64,000 bases of DNA from Dactylellina haptotyla (GCA_031310005.1 CM062383.1:3472001-3536000), one strand, 5' to 3'; positions 32,828-44,708 are shown, numbered from the stretch's first letter. A program made the numbers and translations. The notes: a model not told the origin generated them from the sequence alone.

Positions 32828-33991
32828 ATGACGATCTCACGAGCTCCGACGCCGGATATCTCGTCTCTGACGTTGAAAGATACGAGTGGGGAGGCGAAGG
32901 GGAAGGGTCCGGAGACGTTCGTTCGCACAGATCTTTACGAGGAACGGCAGACGCCGGAGAGTGGGATAGGAGCTTTTGCTACAAGTTTGATCCCCTCGGG
33001 GACTCGTATATTCTGCGAAGAGAGCATTGTGATGCTACCTGACTTTGCCGGTCAACTGGAGCTTCACCAAATGGTCAAGGCTTTACCGGATGACAAGCAA
33101 AGGATGTTTTGGAATTTGGCGGCGTCATCCAAGCCGAGCAAGGCTGTAGCTTGGATTGACCTGTTACGAGCTAGCTGTGGAGGTGTGCACTCGATTTTCG
33201 TTATCATTATCATGATTTCTATTTCTCTTCGTTCCACGATCGTTATTCTGTTTTCTTATAGTGTTCTAAGTACTAATCATATTGATGCAGATGATGAATC
33301 GGATACTTTCAACAACCTCGTCGAAGAGTACGAGCGTGCGTGGTCTATATACGAAACAAACCGGTTCACCTGTAGATCACTGGACGGGACGTCAAAGTCG
33401 CTGGGCATGTTCCCCATGTGCGCTCGCATCAATCACTCCTGCGCGCCGAATGTGTTTCACAGATACAGCCCGTCGATAGACCGGTTGACCATCCACGCAT
33501 TGCGGGATATCCAGCCGGGCGAGGAGCTGTTGACCTCGTACATCGACATCTGCCATCCGACGGTGACCCGCCGGCAGCTGCTCAAGCACTGGGGGTTCAG
33601 ATGCCGGTGTACGGCGTGCGACAGCTCGGACGACGAAGAGGATTATAGAAGGAAAAGAATAGAGGATCTGTTCAACAAGATGGCCAATCGGGAGAAGAAG
33701 CGGGAGAGGAACGAGGCGAAATGGACGGAGAAGGACTACGAGAGGAGTTTTGCGAACGTATCAAAGGCTATTAAGTTGCTGGAGAAAGAAGGGATGGAGG
33801 AGACGGATACTCTTGGGGTGGTCTATGCGGCAGCGGTCAAGCTGGGACTGAAGCTCAAACGGGAGGAGGAGGCGGTGGAGTGGGCGCAGAAGGTGGTGGA
33901 GATCGAGGTGAAGTGCCTGGGGACGGACAGCAAGGAATATAAGACGGCGCTGCAGCTGCTGGAGACGGCGAAGAGTGCGCGACAGAAGTAG
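32828..33991 (+). CDS. SET-domain protein (SMYD/Set5-like lysine methyltransferase family)
   Basis: Two exons: 32828-33182 and 33291-33991, giving 351 residues. The donor is GTGTGC, the acceptor GATGCAG, and a perfect TACTAAT branch site lies between them. The intron is 108 bases and has no stop codon, but it would insert 36 hydrophobic residues into the SET domain, so I splice it out. The SET domain opens with ETFVRTDLYEERQT/GIGAFATSLI. It has the cofactor and active-site segment RINHSCAPNVFHRYS, then IQPGEELLTSYIDI with its Tyr, and a post-SET-like Cys cluster WGFRCRCTACDS. The C-terminal ~120 residues are helical, like the TPR-type tail of SMYD-like proteins. Substrate (histone or other) cannot be told from sequence. 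Confidence 0.88.
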   Translation: MTISRAPTPDISSLTLKDTSGEAKGKGPETFVRTDLYEERQTPESGIGAFATSLIPSGTRIFCEESIVMLPDFAGQLELHQMVKALPDDKQRMFWNLAASSKPSKAVAWIDLLRASCGGVHSIFVIIIMISISLRSTIVILFSYSVLSTNHIDADDESDTFNNLVEEYERAWSIYETNRFTCRSLDGTSKSLGMFPMCARINHSCAPNVFHRYSPSIDRLTIHALRDIQPGEELLTSYIDICHPTVTRRQLLKHWGFRCRCTACDSSDDEEDYRRKRIEDLFNKMANREKKRERNEAKWTEKDYERSFANVSKAIKLLEKEGMEETDTLGVVYAAAVKLGLKLKREEEAVEWAQKVVEIEVKCLGTDSKEYKTALQLLETAKSARQK

Positions 33992-34420
33992 CCACCGCCA
34001 CTTTCCACCACAGCAGATACATAAGCATATAAATATACATAAATATATATATATAAGTAAATATATATAAATATATATCTTACATGTTCGAATGAGAAGA
34101 GAAGCGTCCACGCGACGTGCTTCGAGCGGCGTGTTCTGTTCGGCTGCAGCTTGCCGACGCAGCCAAATTCGGTGCGAAAGGTCACGCTGACCAACCGGCC
34201 TTGGCGAAATGACGCTCTTCCCCGGCCACCAGACCTCCTCCTCCAGTTCTTCCCCTCTTCCAACCATCTCCACCTCCCTCCGAGGACCCGATCTCTCCTG
34301 TGCTGATTTAAACACCGTTCATTCTCTCTCTGCGGGTTCCTGATTTAGTCCGTTTATCGACATTCCTTCCTTTGTTGAAACAGAACCAACCCGGATGCCA
34401 TACTCCCAACGAAGCCGAAC
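33992..34420. other. intergenic region with AT microsatellite
   Basis: Contains an A/T-only tract with ATATATATA blocks at 34019-34080, just after the SET gene. The rest is the upstream region of the transporter gene with CT-rich sequence (34225-34275). There is no gene. Confidence 0.55.
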
Positions 34421-35477
34421 ATGTCGACGGTGATTACATGGCGCGAGGTCGCCCAGGCGGTGTCCTGGATCGTGGGCTGGACATAGTCAGTTTCTCATCT
34501 TCCGTATCCCCGCATTCTAACTCGGCATGGCATCGTGGAGCGCTTACTAACAGTGGACCCACTACTACTCCAGCTTCGCTCTCTGGACCCTATCCTTCTA
34601 CCCGCAACTCCTGCAGAACCACGCCCGCCGCTCCACCCTCGGCGTCGCGACCTCCTACTTCCCGCTCAACATCCTGGGCTTCCTCTGCTACACCCTCTAC
34701 ACCTCCCTCCTCCTCTACTCCCCCACCATCCGCTCCGAATACGCAGAACGCTACCCGAACGCCCCGCACCCAACCGTGCGCTTCAACGATCTCGCCTTTG
34801 CGCTGCACGCCTTCGTCCTCGCCAGCATCACATACTCCCAGTTCTTCCCCTCGATATGGGGGTACGAGGCCGGCCGAAGGCGGGAACGCACCAAACCTTT
34901 CGTGTGGGGTGTAATCATCGGCATAATCGCCACAATCGGCGTCATCACCAGCGCCGCGATCGCAAACGAGTCCAAGCACACTCCCGAACGCCAGCACAAG
35001 GACGGCGACTTCTGGTCTCTCGACAAGATTAATTACCTCGACATCACCTCGGCGTTCTCCCTGTCCAAATTACTCGTCACCTTGATCAAATACCTCCCGC
35101 AGATATACACCAACTACATCAACAAATCGACCGAGGGGTTCAGTATCTACCAGATTCTGATGGACTTTTTCGGCGGCCTGTTGAGTCTCGTGCAGTTGGG
35201 GATCGATGCCACCCTCGAAGGTAGCTGGGAGGGGGTCACCGGTAACCTCGTGAAGACCGGGTTGGGCTTGATCAGCATGGGCCTCAACGTGGTGTTTATC
35301 ACTCAGCATTATTTCATCTATCCTGGCAAAGACCAGAATAGGGCCGACGACGACTTCGATGGGAGCGAGACAGAAGTCGGGGAGGAAGAAACTAGTAGAG
35401 AACGAGCCGACGAGAGGACGCCACTCTTCGGCGGCAGATATACTTCGAGGGATATAGACGGTGATATCTCTGAATAG
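34421..35477 (+). CDS. cystinosin-like PQ-loop lysosomal/vacuolar transporter
   Basis: Two exons: 34421-34485 and 34574-35477, giving 322 residues. The donor is GTCAGT and the acceptor CTCCAG, and the join reads SWIVGWT|YFALWTLSFYPQ, a close match to the family. Seven hydrophobic helices are visible. Both PQ-loop motifs are present: SFYPQLLQNH in the first repeat and IKYLPQIYTNYINKSTEGFS in the second. The C-terminus is acidic (DDDFDGSETEVGEEE) and ends without an obvious GYDQL-type lysosomal signal. Cystinosin exports cystine from the lysosome together with protons. The fungal homologue (Ers1 in yeast) acts at endosome/vacuole membranes. Substrate is inferred from the family. Confidence 0.9.
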
Positions 35478-35885
35478 ATTTAGATAGAGCTGGTGGGTTC
35501 GTTCGATCGATATACGGAGGATTTCAGTAGGATACGTAGAAGATTCATTTCACTATCTCTTTTCAAGCGTCTACAAATTGGGATTTTTTTTCGGCATCTG
35601 GAGTTCGTGCGGTTTAGGATATTCTTGTATTCTGGTTTGCTTTTTAGGCTCGCATCGGCGCATACCTACACTCGGATACATTCCACTATCATCTAGATTT
35701 CACAGTTTAGAATTATAAGTGAATCCAAGATATTTATCTATTTGTTATTCCGTGTACTCTAACATTTATATATATATAAAGATCAAAAAATATTGAAAAC
35801 CCCAAAGAAAGAAAAAATACTCTCTACCCGTCTATTCCTAACCTTCTAATGCAAGGAACATGCCAGCTGTAATCGTCTATATCCG
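35478..35885. other. convergent spacer
   Basis: About 400 A/T-rich bases between two convergent genes, with a short TATATATATA run at 35768-35779. There is no gene. Confidence 0.6.
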
Positions 35886-37832
35886 TTACTCCCCCCTCGA
35901 AATCGGTCCTTCATCATGCACGGCCCTCGTGGCTCCCGATTCCCTATTTCTATAGTGGACCTTGAACGCCTCCTTCCCATTCCCACAATACCAACGCCCA
36001 CCCCCGCCATGCGGACAGTTCGCATGGCCCTCCGGTCCCGAATTCTGCTTCTCAGGATCGAACCAATACATGGGCACGTTATACACCGCGTTCTTCTCCG
36101 CATTTTTCTTCATTATCTTCTCAGCATGATTTAACCCCCACCCCCACCGTTTCCCGCGCACCCGCTGCCTAAAGTCCATCAGCGCCAGACAATTCTCCGT
36201 CCCGACATAAACCTTCCCGGACCCCGCAGCAGCCGAAGCGAGCGAGTAGACCGCCCTGGATCCAGTGTTCCCTCCGATCCGTCCCCACTGCCCGGGCTGA
36301 GAGACTCTAACGTGAGGGCGTATGTGGTCGAAGAAGAGGAGACAGCCGTCGGACACCACATCTGCTTTTTTCACACCACTCCCTGCTGCGGGCGGTGTGT
36401 ACATGTAAGGCGAGAACTGGCCGACCATGTTGCCGGCGTACCGCAGATCGTGCATTTCCACGGCGTAATGCACGGATGCACCCGCTAGCAGAATGTTGGA
36501 TAGTGGAGATTTATGGCAGAGGGAATAGATCGGTGAGGATTCGTTGGATACAGGGTTGGCGTAGGTGGCCACGTAAGCGTTGGTGCGGGTGTCGAGCAGA
36601 CGGGTGATTCCGTCCGACCAACCTGAAGCTAACACGCTTGCGGTGAACGGGGCGTCCAGACGGGTGAGGGAGTGCACGGCCAGGTCGCGATCGTAGTCGC
36701 TCGACGGCTGAGGGAAATTAATCGCCTCAGATAACGAGCTCTGAGATAGCTGGTAGAGCGAGACACCCGTGCGGTGGCCCGCTGCGATGGTGTTGGAGGT
36801 CAGGAATGTGGACACCCAAGATTTCGAGGGCAGAGCGGATTCGAAAGCTGCCGTCTTGGAAACTGTGACGCGAGATTCGTTCTTTGAGAGAGTGAATATT
36901 TCGAGCTTGTGATCATCTCCCGCGGCGCTCGTGGTGGTGACCGCGAGGGATCGAGTGTCCGAGATGGATGGGTCAAGGCAGCTCGAAGTTACTCCGCCAG
37001 TGGGGTTCTTGACCCCAGACGTGAAGAGATCTACGGCCTGGGAGATGCGGAGATTGTCTCCATCTCGACCAGTCACATTGCGAGTCACTTCGATGCCGGA
37101 GCTTCTCGTCGATACGATAGTATCTTCATCGTATATATGCACTCCGTGTATATCATCCACCCCAGCAACCATGCCCTTTCGAGAGATCACCTTCCACGGT
37201 GTGTATTCTCCCACACGGACGGCAAGCTGAGGGCCCTGCCCGATAACCAGGGTCTCGACACCACCGAGGGTCTGGGTTACATCAAGACAGGGGGCATATG
37301 GTACCCGTCTAGCGGGATTTCTGTGATTATGATTCCTGTTATTTTGAGTTGATCCAGCCGGTTGGCGCGAATCAGGCGGGTCGGTTAGGGGAACGAGCGA
37401 GACGTAGAATTGATGACGGTACCAGCGGGACCATAGCTTCTCGCTCTCGATTGCGCGAGAGAACCAATTGACTTTCTCAAGAGGGGTGCCAGCTAGATAC
37501 GCTTGGCGGATGGTATCGGCGTGGATACCGGGGTACTGGTGCTGCACGTAGGTCTGGTATTGACCGCTGACCAAAGAGCGAAAGTACCTGGAAGTTGCCG
37601 CGAGCCTGCGCAAAGGTAGGGAAGTGGGTTCGACCTGGAGAACCGGATCGGCGGGCTCGAGCAGCACGGGTGGGCTAGCGAATTGCGGGACGAGATGGTG
37701 GGTGATGATATCGTAGGGGAGATTGGCGAAGGGTCTACTGTCGAGGGTGGCGGTGCCGTTGACGGCTGAAGGGGACTTTCCGGCGAGCTTTGTGGATTGG
37801 AGTTTTGAGGTCAGTTGAGAGATACCAGACAT
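35886..37832 (-). CDS. F-box-like / beta-propeller-like protein
   Basis: A single exon of 648 residues from the ATG at 37832. An upstream in-frame ATG at 38042 would add 70 residues that look like leader sequence (Pro/His-rich, low complexity), so I prefer the shorter form. Residues ~33-50 (RPFANLPYDIITHHLVPQF) and ~75-100 (LPLRRLAATSRYFRSLV) look like an F-box helix pair. The remaining ~500 residues contain repeating beta-strand units with W/D ends (SVLASGWSDGITRLLDTRTNAY, LLAGASVHYAVEMHDLRYA, KVYVGTENCLALMDFR). These fit a WD40-type propeller with poorly conserved repeats. The C-terminal ~70 residues are Gly- and His-rich. It is probably a substrate receptor of an SCF ligase. The target is unknown. 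Confidence 0.75.
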   Translation of the reverse strand: MSGISQLTSKLQSTKLAGKSPSAVNGTATLDSRPFANLPYDIITHHLVPQFASPPVLLEPADPVLQVEPTSLPLRRLAATSRYFRSLVSGQYQTYVQHQYPGIHADTIRQAYLAGTPLEKVNWFSRAIESEKLWSRWYRHQFYVSLVPLTDPPDSRQPAGSTQNNRNHNHRNPARRVPYAPCLDVTQTLGGVETLVIGQGPQLAVRVGEYTPWKVISRKGMVAGVDDIHGVHIYDEDTIVSTRSSGIEVTRNVTGRDGDNLRISQAVDLFTSGVKNPTGGVTSSCLDPSISDTRSLAVTTTSAAGDDHKLEIFTLSKNESRVTVSKTAAFESALPSKSWVSTFLTSNTIAAGHRTGVSLYQLSQSSLSEAINFPQPSSDYDRDLAVHSLTRLDAPFTASVLASGWSDGITRLLDTRTNAYVATYANPVSNESSPIYSLCHKSPLSNILLAGASVHYAVEMHDLRYAGNMVGQFSPYMYTPPAAGSGVKKADVVSDGCLLFFDHIRPHVRVSQPGQWGRIGGNTGSRAVYSLASAAAGSGKVYVGTENCLALMDFRQRVRGKRWGWGLNHAEKIMKKNAEKNAVYNVPMYWFDPEKQNSGPEGHANCPHGGGGRWYCGNGKEAFKVHYRNRESGATRAVHDEGPISRGE

Positions 37833-38779
37833 AGTATGATGGCGGGACTCAGCGACGAGGTTGCGATTGTATTTGGTGGTGTTTGTCAGAATTTGGTTGC
37901 ATTGTATGGTGAGCAGGAAGAAGGGCGCCTGGTGTTGAGGCTGAGGTCGCTCTGCTTTATGCGGTGGCACAAGCGCAAGAAGCTCTAAGCTGAGATCCCA
38001 GCGATGACTCAACGCACAAATTCCAACGACACCAACAACCATGCCACAATATGCAAGGGATGACTCGTAGATTGTATTAATTGTAATGTCGTATGGACTT
38101 TTAACGTTACGACTGCCGGCGCTAGCAGATTCGGGAAGCTCTTTATAGAGACTTTAATTTATGCGAGGAAGCCTAGATCACGGTTGCCTTTGTTGATTGT
38201 TTACTCTGTAGACTCCGGATGCAGTTCCGGTGTAATTATATCTGCGTTTGCGATAGCCTCGATACCGTTTGCAAGGGCGAATACCAACATATACCAAGCT
38301 GAACATCTCACCCAGCAATTTAAGTATTTTTCCAGCCACAGGTGAAATGACGATTCATTTATCTTGCACGAGTGTCTCGAAGTTTAATGATAATACAGGA
38401 ATTGGCGCCCTCGTTTAAATTGTATATATTATCTTCGTTACCCTATAGAGCTAGGCGAAACTATTGCTATATCAAATCGAGATCCAGGTAGCATTTGTAA
38501 TGTTTCTACCCTATCAATAATGTTTAGAATATATCCAAGGTACAGACTCTGGGTGGTTCACCAATTGCAAATTGAAGTTTGCGACTCTAGAGGGTCTGTA
38601 ATATATAGTTTGTACCATTGCTATATCGCTCGATGAAGCGCCAACGTGATCCCGATCCACCCAACCCGAAAGAAAAAAAGAACTTACGAAGCAAAAGCTA
38701 TGCAATACAAACGCCCCTCCTTCGTACTTTCGTACTTCTCATACCATCTTGATCTCTATCCCGGTACAATCTAACGTAT
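37833..38779. other. intergenic region
   Basis: Between the starts/ends of two minus-strand genes. It holds the promoter of the F-box-like gene and the 3' flank of CSN1. There are no other supportable features. Confidence 0.5.
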
Positions 38780-40436
38780 TCAAACGCCATTTCCAAACAT
38801 CATACTCCTCAGCTCTCTGCCACCCAGACCCATACCGCCCATACCGCCCATGCCACCTCCACCTCCCAGGCCCTGCTTAGGAGCTCTGATTTCCAGGCCG
38901 CTGCGGGCAACATTAATCTGCAGCATCCGCAGCCTCGCCGCTCGTTCGTATTCTTCCGCCATGGCCAGCGTCCCTCGGTGAACTTCCACCCGCAACTGGG
39001 TCTCCTTTGATGTCACTAGTCTGTTCTGCGTATCAATCCTAGCATTCAACTTGCCACCCTCAATCAACCGGACCAGCTCCTTCTCCATTTCCTCAGCGGG
39101 TACGCCGAACGCCGTCGACATGGCGTCCAGAGTGACGCACGAATATGGGATGAAATACTGCACGATGCTCTTCGTCCTTACCGCCTCGTAGATTCTGTCG
39201 ATGTGTTTCTGCAGGAACGGGTCGAGGTAGTAATCGTTTCTGTAAGCTTCCAGAATAGAGAGACACTCGCCGTATCGTGCGGAGTGGAACGCGGCGACGG
39301 CGCGGCGGATGTGTGGTTCCAATTCGAGGAATGTGCGGAAGGTGGAGGACTCGAGCACCTCTGTTTTGAGCATGTTTCTGTCCATGGATGCCAGGGCCGT
39401 GAGGCCTCCGTAGACCGCAATGTCGTTCATCGTGGTGACGGCATTGTAGTCGGTGCCGACGGAAGGGTTGGTGTCGATGAACTTGCGGGCGGCTTCGAGG
39501 TAGTTACCCGCAGCGAGGAGGGCAATGCCGGAAGCGATGTTTATTTTAGGTTCGTGGACTTTGAGATCGTCGTCGGAGCGGATGTGGTTGCGGATTTTGG
39601 CGACATTGGTTTGCACGGAGTTGTATTGGGCTTGGTCGATGCAGATGAGGATGCAAGAGAGTGTCATGTCGAGCATTTGCTTGTTGGAGGTGCAGTAGTC
39701 GCGCATGCGGCTGTAGGCGCGGTAGGCGGACGGGAGGTCGCCGGTAGTGTAGAAGTGGTCTCCTAGGTCCTTGTGGCCAATCTATTCGCAATTCGATATA
39801 CCGTTTAGATTTTCATAACCCAAAGAGTGGACCGAGCGGGTGAGGGGAAGGGGGGGTAAATTTACGCGTATGGACTCTTTGATCATGTTGTTCTTGTAGG
39901 ATTTCAGCTCGGCTTCAAGACGATCTGTTTTCTGCTTAACTTCGCGAGTGGTCCTTTCGATCCAATCTTCGTCCAATTTCGCGTCCGCATCATTTGGGGC
40001 GTAGACTTGTAGGGTTTGGACGGCTTGGCGGTACAGGCGGACATCCTTATCGTTCTTAATTATGCCGATGGCTGTCTTGAGAGCTTCGGTAGCCAGAGGG
40101 GGACAGTGGTTGCCGATAAACATGAGACGGGTGGTCTTCATCCTGCCTAAGACATGATCAGATATGTAGTCCGTGATTATTTATTATTATCAGATCATAC
40201 CGGCGTAGTTGCCAATATACTGCTCCAAATCGAACCGAGGGAGGTCTGCGATCCCCATAATCAGCCTTCACCGTTCCAACCTAGCTAACTTGTTTCTTAT
40301 ATAGCATACCTGATACCATGATCGCGGCGGCAGCGGCAGCGGGCTGCTGGCCGGACAGGTTCTGGTCAAAGTCGTCGTACTGCGCGTTGCCCGACGAGGC
40401 CCCACCTTCGTCCAACATTGAGAACTGGTCCGCCAT
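38780..40436 (-). CDS. csn1: COP9 signalosome complex subunit 1 (CSN1/GPS1)
   Basis: Four exons: 40436-40310, 40245-40201, 40146-39866 and 39781-38780, giving 484 residues. The four introns' boundaries were chosen by frame and match the family: ...FDLEQYIGNYAG|R MKTTRLMFIG... and ...MIKESIR|IGHKDLGDHFY. The middle of the protein is an Rpn7-type helical repeat domain (MRDYCTSNKQML, IASGIALLAAGNYLEAARKF, YGGLTALASMDR). It leads into a PCI domain (~330-430: YFIPYSCVTLDAMSTAF, ELVRLIEGGKLNARID). The C-terminal tail is Gly-rich (GGGGGMGGMGG). CSN1 is part of the COP9 signalosome, which removes Nedd8 from cullins. In filamentous fungi this complex is important for development and secondary metabolism. 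Length and splice pattern fit orthologues. Confidence 0.95.
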
Positions 40437-42448
40437 ATTACTGTATGGCTATTAGAATTAAGCGGGAGAGCAGATGGCCGAACTGCTCCAGTGGATATCG
40501 AATATAACGACGAAGGCGAGGATCTCTATCGGCGGGGAGGAGGGAGAAGATACAAGACGGCGGGGGGAGGATGCAGAGGATGCGGTCAGAGTTGGTGTCA
40601 CAGAGCTGCTGCGCTTTTGTGAAGCTCCAAGCTGCTCCAGCCACAACGACACCCAACGCCAACATGTGGCTGGTACATGTTTTGTGGAGACTTGGAGGAA
40701 TTGGAGCCTCTCAATCCAAATTTAAATATTTTAGTTTTATACACCGACCTGTATACGGCCGAACTAACAAGCTCTAGAGACGTCGGAGCTTTCAAACTAC
40801 TCAGTTTGCAGAATTCTAACACGAATTAACTCAGGGCCTTGTTCTTAATGCTTCGCAAAAAGGGAAGGATCTGTGTTGGCAGATAATATGCGATGTTATT
40901 CTGAGTCTTATACCTAGATCTATAGACAAAGCCCGGCTATATACACTTGTATCTATCGAAACCGGCGGTAAGATATACCGCGGCTAACTACATAATTAGG
41001 TGGCTGGTTAGGTAGTTAACTTATCTAACCCGGGAAGCAATAACAGTGTACTAGTATACTCCGTATACGCGCCCATTTTATTGCCGTGCGCATCCCACCG
41101 CCGCTTCACGGAGAAGCTCAACAGTCGCGAATGTGATCTCCTACAATCGTGCCCAGGAATATATCTGTTAAAGTCACGTGCGGGCCTTATTTCACGCCGG
41201 GGTTAATTTCTTCGCCTGGCGATTCCGAGCCGTCAGATCCACTGGCAGCTTGGCCGCGAGCGATTTACGGCCTGTTCCGAGTCGCACCCTCGAAACGTTA
41301 AACACGATGGACCGGATGGCTGGTTGAGATGGAGGACGAGTTTAGGCAAAATAACTGATAAGATATGGTCACAGCTCCACCGCGGTACCTTAATTTATAT
41401 TTTATTTTGACCTCGTGCCTGGCATGAACCCTCCTGCTGGAGCTCGGAACAATGACCAGAGCCAGGCCAGGTGCTCCAGCACATGGGGACTTATCCGACT
41501 CCCCTGACGATTTCATTTGACTGGCGGGCAGACAAGCTACCCAGAAGGGCATCTTATAAAAAAGCGAGCTCCTGCGATTTCGGCCATAACCTCCAGCTGC
41601 CTCGGTTACTTGCCTTAATCCCTCCCTCATCTCCCCGGCCGGCCCTTTTTTCTTCGGTCTCTCGAGCTTGCGATATTTTACCAAAACAAATTGGAACAGA
41701 GGGGTCTGAAAATTCAGGTGCCTGCGTGGGGTATACATGTGCAGCGCGGGCTTGCAGAGCTGGACATCGGCGACTGCGAGCTACTGATCGAGGAGGCTAT
41801 ACCGCACCGTGCTAGTGCCCTTTCCTCCGTATGTGTGACATTCTGTTAGCCTCGCTCGCAGCTGTGTGATAGAGTGCGAGACAGTGCTGGCCCCGCCTCG
41901 CGTCCTTCGGCTCCGAATCATTCTCTAGCTCTGCTCTTGCATTTTAATTTTAATTTCTAACTCTTAGAAATATCTTTTCCTCAGCGAGGCCGTAGTTTGG
42001 TAAGTAATATTAATTCAACCTCCACCGCAACGCAACCACTCACAGCGCAGCTTGGCTGGCAAACCTTCGTCCCTCCTCGTCTCCGGCCCCGTCCCCTTTC
42101 ATCCCTTCTCCTTCCCCAGACTTCGACCTCTCCTCGCTCGCCCTCTCCACACTCGCTCGTCCCTGCCATCTCTCCTCCTCAGTCGCTGGCCCGTGAGCTC
42201 TCCGACTCGCTCCGTATATACCTGCTGCCGAACTCGCTTTCAATTGACGGCTCCTTCCCGGCCACTTCACCTTCAGAAAGCACCCCACGCAGACGTCATA
42301 GAAAATTTTTTGTACGGCTATCACCGCCCATCCTTGACGATATCACCGCATTGAGATATTGCTCGCGTAGAAAAAAAGAGGTTGTAACTAATTACGGTGT
42401 ATTTTATAGTCCAAAGGCCTTCGCTACCGATATATACCCGTCGCAGAT
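40437..42448. other. divergent intergenic region with long leader of the carrier gene
   Basis: About 2 kb between divergent CSN1 and the mitochondrial carrier. The left half has no supportable gene. The right third is C/T-rich (42050-42170) and probably transcribed as the carrier's leader, with a candidate leader intron annotated separately. Confidence 0.5.
42000..42409 (+). other. candidate 5'-UTR intron of the carrier gene
   Basis: A GTAAGT donor at 42000 and a TTTTATAG acceptor at 42408-42409 (40 bases before the ATG at 42449) with a CTAAT-type branch sequence at 42387-42391. It lies directly in front of the AGC1 start. This is inferred from splice signals only. No coding frame supports it. 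Confidence 0.35.
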
Positions 42449-44708
42449 ATGTCTGGCCTCACCGAAGAGGTTGCTGCCAAATCGCAGCAGACCGCTGCTG
42501 TCGTGGTCGACGCCCTTGTCGGCCACGAAGCTCCCACCCCGGATGCCTCTCTCCACGCCCACTTTGACAAGTTCGCCTCTGCCACTTCCCCGGACGGCGA
42601 GAAGCTCATGACCCAGATCGACTTTATCGAAGCCATCACCCCTCCTCCCTCCTCGCCCGCCGCATTCTACCACAAGATCCCGCGTGAGCAGTACGGCATC
42701 CTGTTCCTCGTCGCGGACCGGGAACGCAGGGGCCAGATAACCGTCCAGGACTATGCCTTCTTCGAAAACCTTCTCTCGAAACCGGACGCCGAGTACGAGA
42801 TCGCCTTCCGTCTCTTCGATAGGGAGGGCGCGGGTGTCGTCAAATACAATGACTTCCTCCAGCTCTACAAGGAAAACAAGTCCGCAGACGCCCTACCCTT
42901 CGACTGGAGCTCACCATGGGCATCCCTCTACCTCGGCGGCCAGAAGTCCCGCCGTGAGCTCTCATACGATCAATTCTCCCAGATGCTGAGAGGTGTTCAG
43001 GGCGAACGGGTTCGTCAGGCCTTCCAATTCTTCGACAAGAAAGCCACAGGTTTCATTAGCCCGTCCGAATTCGAAGAAATCATCGTCAAGACCTCGAAGC
43101 ACAAGCTCTCGGACCACCTTCTAGAAAACTTGCACACCTTGTGCAATGTTGGCCTCACCTCCAAAATATCTTACCCAACCGTCCGAGCGTTCCAGAATAT
43201 AATGAAGGATATCGACCTCGTCGAAATCATCATCCGGAAGGCCGTTTCGAAATCTTCTGATGGAAAGATCACCCGCGCCGATTTCCTCAACGAGGCAGCT
43301 CACACATCGAGATGGGGCACTTTCACCCCAATGGAAGCTGACGTCCTCTTCCACTTTGGCTCCCTGGACAACCAAACCGGCCGCCTCTCTCTTTCGGATT
43401 TCAGCAAAGTCGTGGATCCCAGTTGGAGACCTAGCGAACGCATACTCGGCGATCCTTCCAGCATCACCAAGGCTACCGGCGGTTCCTTAAGCGTCATCCT
43501 GGGTAGTATGTACAACTTTGGCTTGGGTGCCATTGCCGGCGCGTTTGGTGCCACAATGGTCTATCCCATCGATCTCGTCAAGACTCGAATGCAGAACCAG
43601 CGTGTGACCGTCGTCGGCGAGCGATTATACCTCAATTCGATAGATTGCGCGAAGAAGGTCATCAAGAACGAAGGATTCGTCGGATTGTACAGAGGTCTCG
43701 GCCCGCAGTTGGTCGGTGTCGCACCCGAGAAGGCTATCAAGTTGACGGTGAACGATATAATAAGAAATTATGCGAAAGGAACCGGTTTGGACGGAAAGGG
43801 TATTTCGCTGCCGTGGGAGATCGTGGCTGGTGGAACCGCTGGTGGTTGCCAGGTCGTCTTCACAAAGTTAGTTTATCAATATCATCTCGAATTTGATCTC
43901 CTTTTACTAACCAAGTGCTATATAGTCCCTTGGAAATCGTCAAGATCCGTCTGCAAGTACAGGGAGAAATCGCAAAGAACACGCCCGGAATGCCCCGTCG
44001 CTCAGCTCTGTGGATAGTTAAGAACTTGGGTCTGTTGGGCTTGTACAAGGGCGCTTCGGCGTGTTTGTTGCGTGATATCCCCTTCAGTGCCATCTATTTC
44101 CCGACATATGCGCACGTGAAGAAGGATTACTTTGGAGAAAGCGAAACCAAGAAGTTGGGTATCCTGCAATTGTTGATCAGTGGTGCTATCGCCGGTATGC
44201 CTGCTGCGTAAGTGTTCAATTTCCCCATTTTATAAAATATCTAGAAGTGCATATAAACTAACAAGAAGCATATAGTTACTTGACGACCCCTTGCGACGTT
44301 ATCAAAACCCGTCTACAAGTCGAAGCCCGAAAAGGCGAAACCAACTACCGCGGTCTCGTCCACTGCGCAAAGACCGTCTACCAGGAGGAAGGCTTCAAGG
44401 CATTCTTCAAGGGCGGTCCCGCTCGTATCCTTCGATCATCTCCACAGTTCGGTTTCACACTTGCCGCATATGAAGTCCTGCAGTCGGTATTCCCTTACCC
44501 GGGTAGCGCTAAGAAGGAAGAATCTCTCGGTGGCTCGAAGACATCGGTTCTTGGTGGTTCAAGGACCGGAGAAGACGCAGCTATGCCATGGGTGAGGAGT
44601 AGGAATGCGCTCAAGATCATCTTGGATTTGGACCAAAACTTCGGAAAGGTAAAGATCAACCCTTCGGAAGATGAGTGGCAGAGAATCAGGGGAATGGGAA
44701 CTGCTTAA
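42449..44708 (+). CDS. mitochondrial aspartate/glutamate carrier with EF-hands (AGC/aralar-type)
   Basis: Three exons: 42449-43866, 43926-44207 and 44276-44708, giving 710 residues. The donors are GTTAGT and GTAAGT, the acceptors TATAG, and the frames join exactly (ACN|PLEIVK and PAA|YLTTPCD). Residues 1-340 are an EF-hand regulatory domain ([45 protein letters not shown]). Residues 350-640 are three mitochondrial carrier repeats with signatures [25 protein letters not shown] and [13 protein letters not shown]. The C-terminal ~70 residues form the usual extension. Aralar/AGC carriers exchange glutamate for aspartate in the malate-aspartate shuttle. The length fits the family and no key motif is missing. 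The EF-hand domain may sense cytosolic calcium, as in animal forms; in fungi this is variable. Confidence 0.95.

Noticed and set aside
37833-38042. 70-residue N-terminal extension of the F-box-like/propeller-like protein.
   Set aside because: Low-complexity, leader-like sequence. The ATG at 37832 gives a more normal N-terminus, although the extension cannot be excluded.
41298-41815. Overlapping frames of 146 and 114 codons upstream of the carrier gene.
   Set aside because: They lie in a GC-rich divergent promoter/leader region, overlap on opposite strands and have no domain.
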